Below the pieces are notes generated by a model. The model ran no database searches. It saw nothing but the letters and a program-made list of their open reading frames with translations, and was not told the origin of the DNA. A stretch of DNA of 23,844 nucleotides from CAZWFW01 sp964633445 (GTDB taxonomy: Archaea; Undinarchaeota; CAZWFW01): assembly GCA_964633445.1 (NCBI GenBank), contig CAZWFW010000010.1, positions 1-23,844 on the forward strand. Direction: 5' to 3'. This document shows, in pieces, positions 22,350 through 23,844 of the stretch (position 1 is its first letter; each line of letters begins with the position of its first letter). Both the position numbers and the translations under genes were made by a program.

Positions 22350-23756
22350 TTAGCTTATCCTTTCTAAATCCCTTAAATCATAGCAAAAAACTTTTCTGCC
22401 TTTGTATTCATCTATTTTCTTTGAAAAACTCTTTGCAAATATTGCGAAATATTCCTTTCTTTCTTCATTACACCAATCTACGTATTTTGATTTTTCAGCA
22501 AGTTCTTTGGTAATTTTCTTTGCATTAACATTGCTTTGCCATTTACATTCAGCAAACAAAATTTGCTTAGTTGATTCATTTAATGCAACTATGTCTATTT
22601 CATAAACATTTTTTCCTGGTGGTAAATCCCTTACCTTTCCCCATTGCTTGCCTATTTTTGTAAACATAAAATCTTTCAAAACAATTCCTTCAATTAAAAG
22701 GTCTTTGCAAAATTTTTCGAAATCTTTTCTTATTTTCAAATTAATTTCATCTTTTATCTTTTTAAGCACTTCCTCAACTCTTCTTTCCTCTAAATAGCTT
22801 AAATTTGGATAAACAAACCTAAACCAAAAATCTAAAAAATTATCTTTAATGATGTAAAGCGTATGCTTTGTCTTCTCTCTTTTTAAAGTTATAGGCCAAA
22901 GTCTCTCAACAATATTAAGCTCTTCTAGATGAGCAACATATTTTCTTAGATCCTTAGCATTAACATTAGCAATATTTGCGATTTTTGAAGGTTTTGAAGC
23001 AATAGTCATGGCATGTAATACATCAAAATACGTTTCTGGATCTCTAAGTTCTTCTTTCAGCAAAATTCTCCCTTCATTATAAAGAAATTCCCCTTTTGTT
23101 AAAATCTTCTCCTTAACATTTTGCCAGATGTCTTTAGATTTATCGTAAAGAATGAAATATGCCGGTAGGTTTCCAAAAATGCTATAAATGTAAATGAATT
23201 TTTCTAAAGGTACTGAAAAATATTTAAAGAGATCTTTTATCTTAAAGGGCGTTACTTTCCAAGTACCAGTTCTTCTACCATATAAAGGGGATTTGCTGCT
23301 TAAAACGCCTTTCTCCATCATTCCTATACTTGAGCCACAGAGAATAAGCATAATATTTGTTTTTTTAAGTAAAACATCAACTATTTCTTGAAATTCAGAA
23401 ACAATTGCCTCATCCTTCTCAACTAAATATGCAAATTCATCTATAACAACAACGAATCTCCTCCTATCAACTCTTCTAATTAAGTAAGAGAACGCATCAT
23501 AGAAATTATTAATCTCTGGTGGATATTCCTTAAACATTTGAGCAACTTGTTTTGCAAATTTTCTTGCATTATGCTCGCTTCCTCTTTTATTTGCAAGGAA
23601 GTACATATGCTCCTTATTCTCACAGAATTTGGCTAAAAGTTCCGTTTTTCCAATTCTTCTTCTACCATAAATAATTATCAGTTGAAATCCTCTTTCATTA
23701 AACTTTTTTTCTAAAAATTTTAATTCTTCTTTTCTATTTAAAAAAACCGGATCCAT
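22350..23756 (-). CDS. Second archaeal ATPase-DUF234 protein
   Basis: This 468-residue paralogue has the same architecture. It starts FLNRKEELKFLEKKF, with Walker A GRRRIGKT (31-38), Walker B FVVVIDEFAYL (D106/E107) and LILCGSSIGMM, then a winged-helix part around ~255-290 and FLDFWFRFVYP. The DUF234 domain has D388 in EIDIVALNES and E403-x-K405. The C-terminal ~60 residues match the neighbour at 20919-22316 far better than the ATPase domain does. All catalytic motifs are intact, so it should be active. The ATG lies close behind a TATA box (leaderless). Roles in DNA handling, defence or mobile-element biology are guesses for the family. Confidence 0.9.
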   Translation of the reverse strand: MDPVFLNRKEELKFLEKKFNERGFQLIIIYGRRRIGKTELLAKFCENKEHMYFLANKRGSEHNARKFAKQVAQMFKEYPPEINNFYDAFSYLIRRVDRRRFVVVIDEFAYLVEKDEAIVSEFQEIVDVLLKKTNIMLILCGSSIGMMEKGVLSSKSPLYGRRTGTWKVTPFKIKDLFKYFSVPLEKFIYIYSIFGNLPAYFILYDKSKDIWQNVKEKILTKGEFLYNEGRILLKEELRDPETYFDVLHAMTIASKPSKIANIANVNAKDLRKYVAHLEELNIVERLWPITLKREKTKHTLYIIKDNFLDFWFRFVYPNLSYLEERRVEEVLKKIKDEINLKIRKDFEKFCKDLLIEGIVLKDFMFTKIGKQWGKVRDLPPGKNVYEIDIVALNESTKQILFAECKWQSNVNAKKITKELAEKSKYVDWCNEERKEYFAIFAKSFSKKIDEYKGRKVFCYDLRDLERIS

Positions 23757-23776
23757 AAGATAATCTTGTAAATTCG

Positions 23777-23786
23777 TATTTTTAAA
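23777..23786 (-). promoter_or_regulatory. TATA box of the second ATPase-DUF234 gene
   Basis: On the minus strand, TTTAAAAATA is centred about 26 nt before ATG 23756 and overlaps the stop codon of the third copy. It gives a leaderless-type transcript, so each copy may be transcribed on its own. Confidence 0.45.
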
Positions 23787-23844
23787 TTTTTCTAATTAAC
23801 CTCTCAATATCATTCAAATCATAGCAAAAAACTTTTCTGCCTTT
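23782..23844 (-). CDS. Third archaeal ATPase-DUF234 copy, C-terminus only
   Basis: Only the last 20 codons and a TAA are visible; the gene continues beyond the window. The peptide starts KGRKVFCYDL, identical to both neighbouring copies, and ends in its own tail (NDIERLIRKI). This shows that the array has at least three members on the same strand. Whether the rest is intact cannot be judged. Confidence 0.75.
   Translation of the reverse strand, partial: KGRKVFCYDLNDIERLIRKI

Larger units (their letters stand above)
20952..23844 (-). repeat. Repeated 3' gene segments of three ATPase-DUF234 copies
   Basis: Three copies of the C-terminal coding block occur at 20952-21131, 22374-22553 and 23815-23844 (cut by the window edge). 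The two complete ones agree at 51 of 60 residues by my count, and the second and third share 29 identical bases at the end of the window. The ATPase domains of the same genes are much less similar. The array therefore looks recently recombined in its tails. Confidence 0.7.

Noticed and set aside
1..23844. CRISPR array or insertion sequence
   Set aside because: I saw no regularly spaced repeats and no transposase. The repeats found are paralogous gene ends and single palindromes.

Overview
The window is archaeal DNA, low in G+C, most likely from a thermophile. The archaeal signs are an A-type ATP synthase operon, ribosomal protein eL40, an archaeal NAD(P)HX repair fusion, DUF61, ThiN, KaiC/RecA-like ATPases beside a roadblock protein, class III (pilin-type) signal sequences, and TATA boxes about 27 nt before start codons that imply leaderless mRNAs. 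Inside operons, GGTGA-type ribosome binding sites and ATGA/TTGA overlaps are common. The coding is rich in Lys, Glu and Ile and uses AGA/AGG for Arg. I cannot fix the lineage.

Layout. (1) 14-3557 +: a tight operon of a transglutaminase-like protein, three proteins with class III-type N-termini (two dense in N-glycosylation sequons) and a membrane-anchored winged-helix protein. A long coiled-coil protein follows (3572-4834). This looks like an uncharacterised cell-surface assembly. (2) 5070-10053 +: ATP synthase genes H-E-F-A-B-D, without C, I (a) or K (c). (3) 10054-10963 +: a G+C-richer intergenic stretch, a small unknown protein and a DUF61 protein. (4) 11074-12507 +: Nnr epimerase/dehydratase. 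(5) 12494-13386 -: a PspC-domain protein and a LiaF-like membrane protein. (6) 13422-13970 +: a stand-alone ThiN domain, convergent with an aminotransferase (13961-15097 -). (7) 15169-17440 -: a three-gene operon of a KaiC-like ATPase fused to a COG2229-type small GTPase, a roadblock/LC7 protein, and a second KaiC-like ATPase. The fusion has a ruined Walker A but keeps the Walker B Asp; its partner has an intact Walker A but Lys in place of the Walker B Asp. (8) 17480-17626 -: eL40, divergent from a GTPBP1-like translational GTPase (17715-19295 +), with a perfect 28-nt palindrome between them. (9) 19296-23844: an accessory region with relics of a decayed archaeal ATPase, an MNT nucleotidyltransferase/HEPN pair, two complete archaeal ATPase-DUF234 genes and the tail of a third.

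The most promising undescribed system is the ATPase-GTPase/roadblock/ATPase operon at 15169-17440. It resembles the GTPase-roadblock core of bacterial 'conservons' combined with RecA-fold ATPases whose motif defects are complementary. The surface-protein operon at 14-3557 comes next. The ATPase-DUF234 array has C-terminal nuclease-like tails far more alike than their ATPase domains, which suggests recombination between copies.
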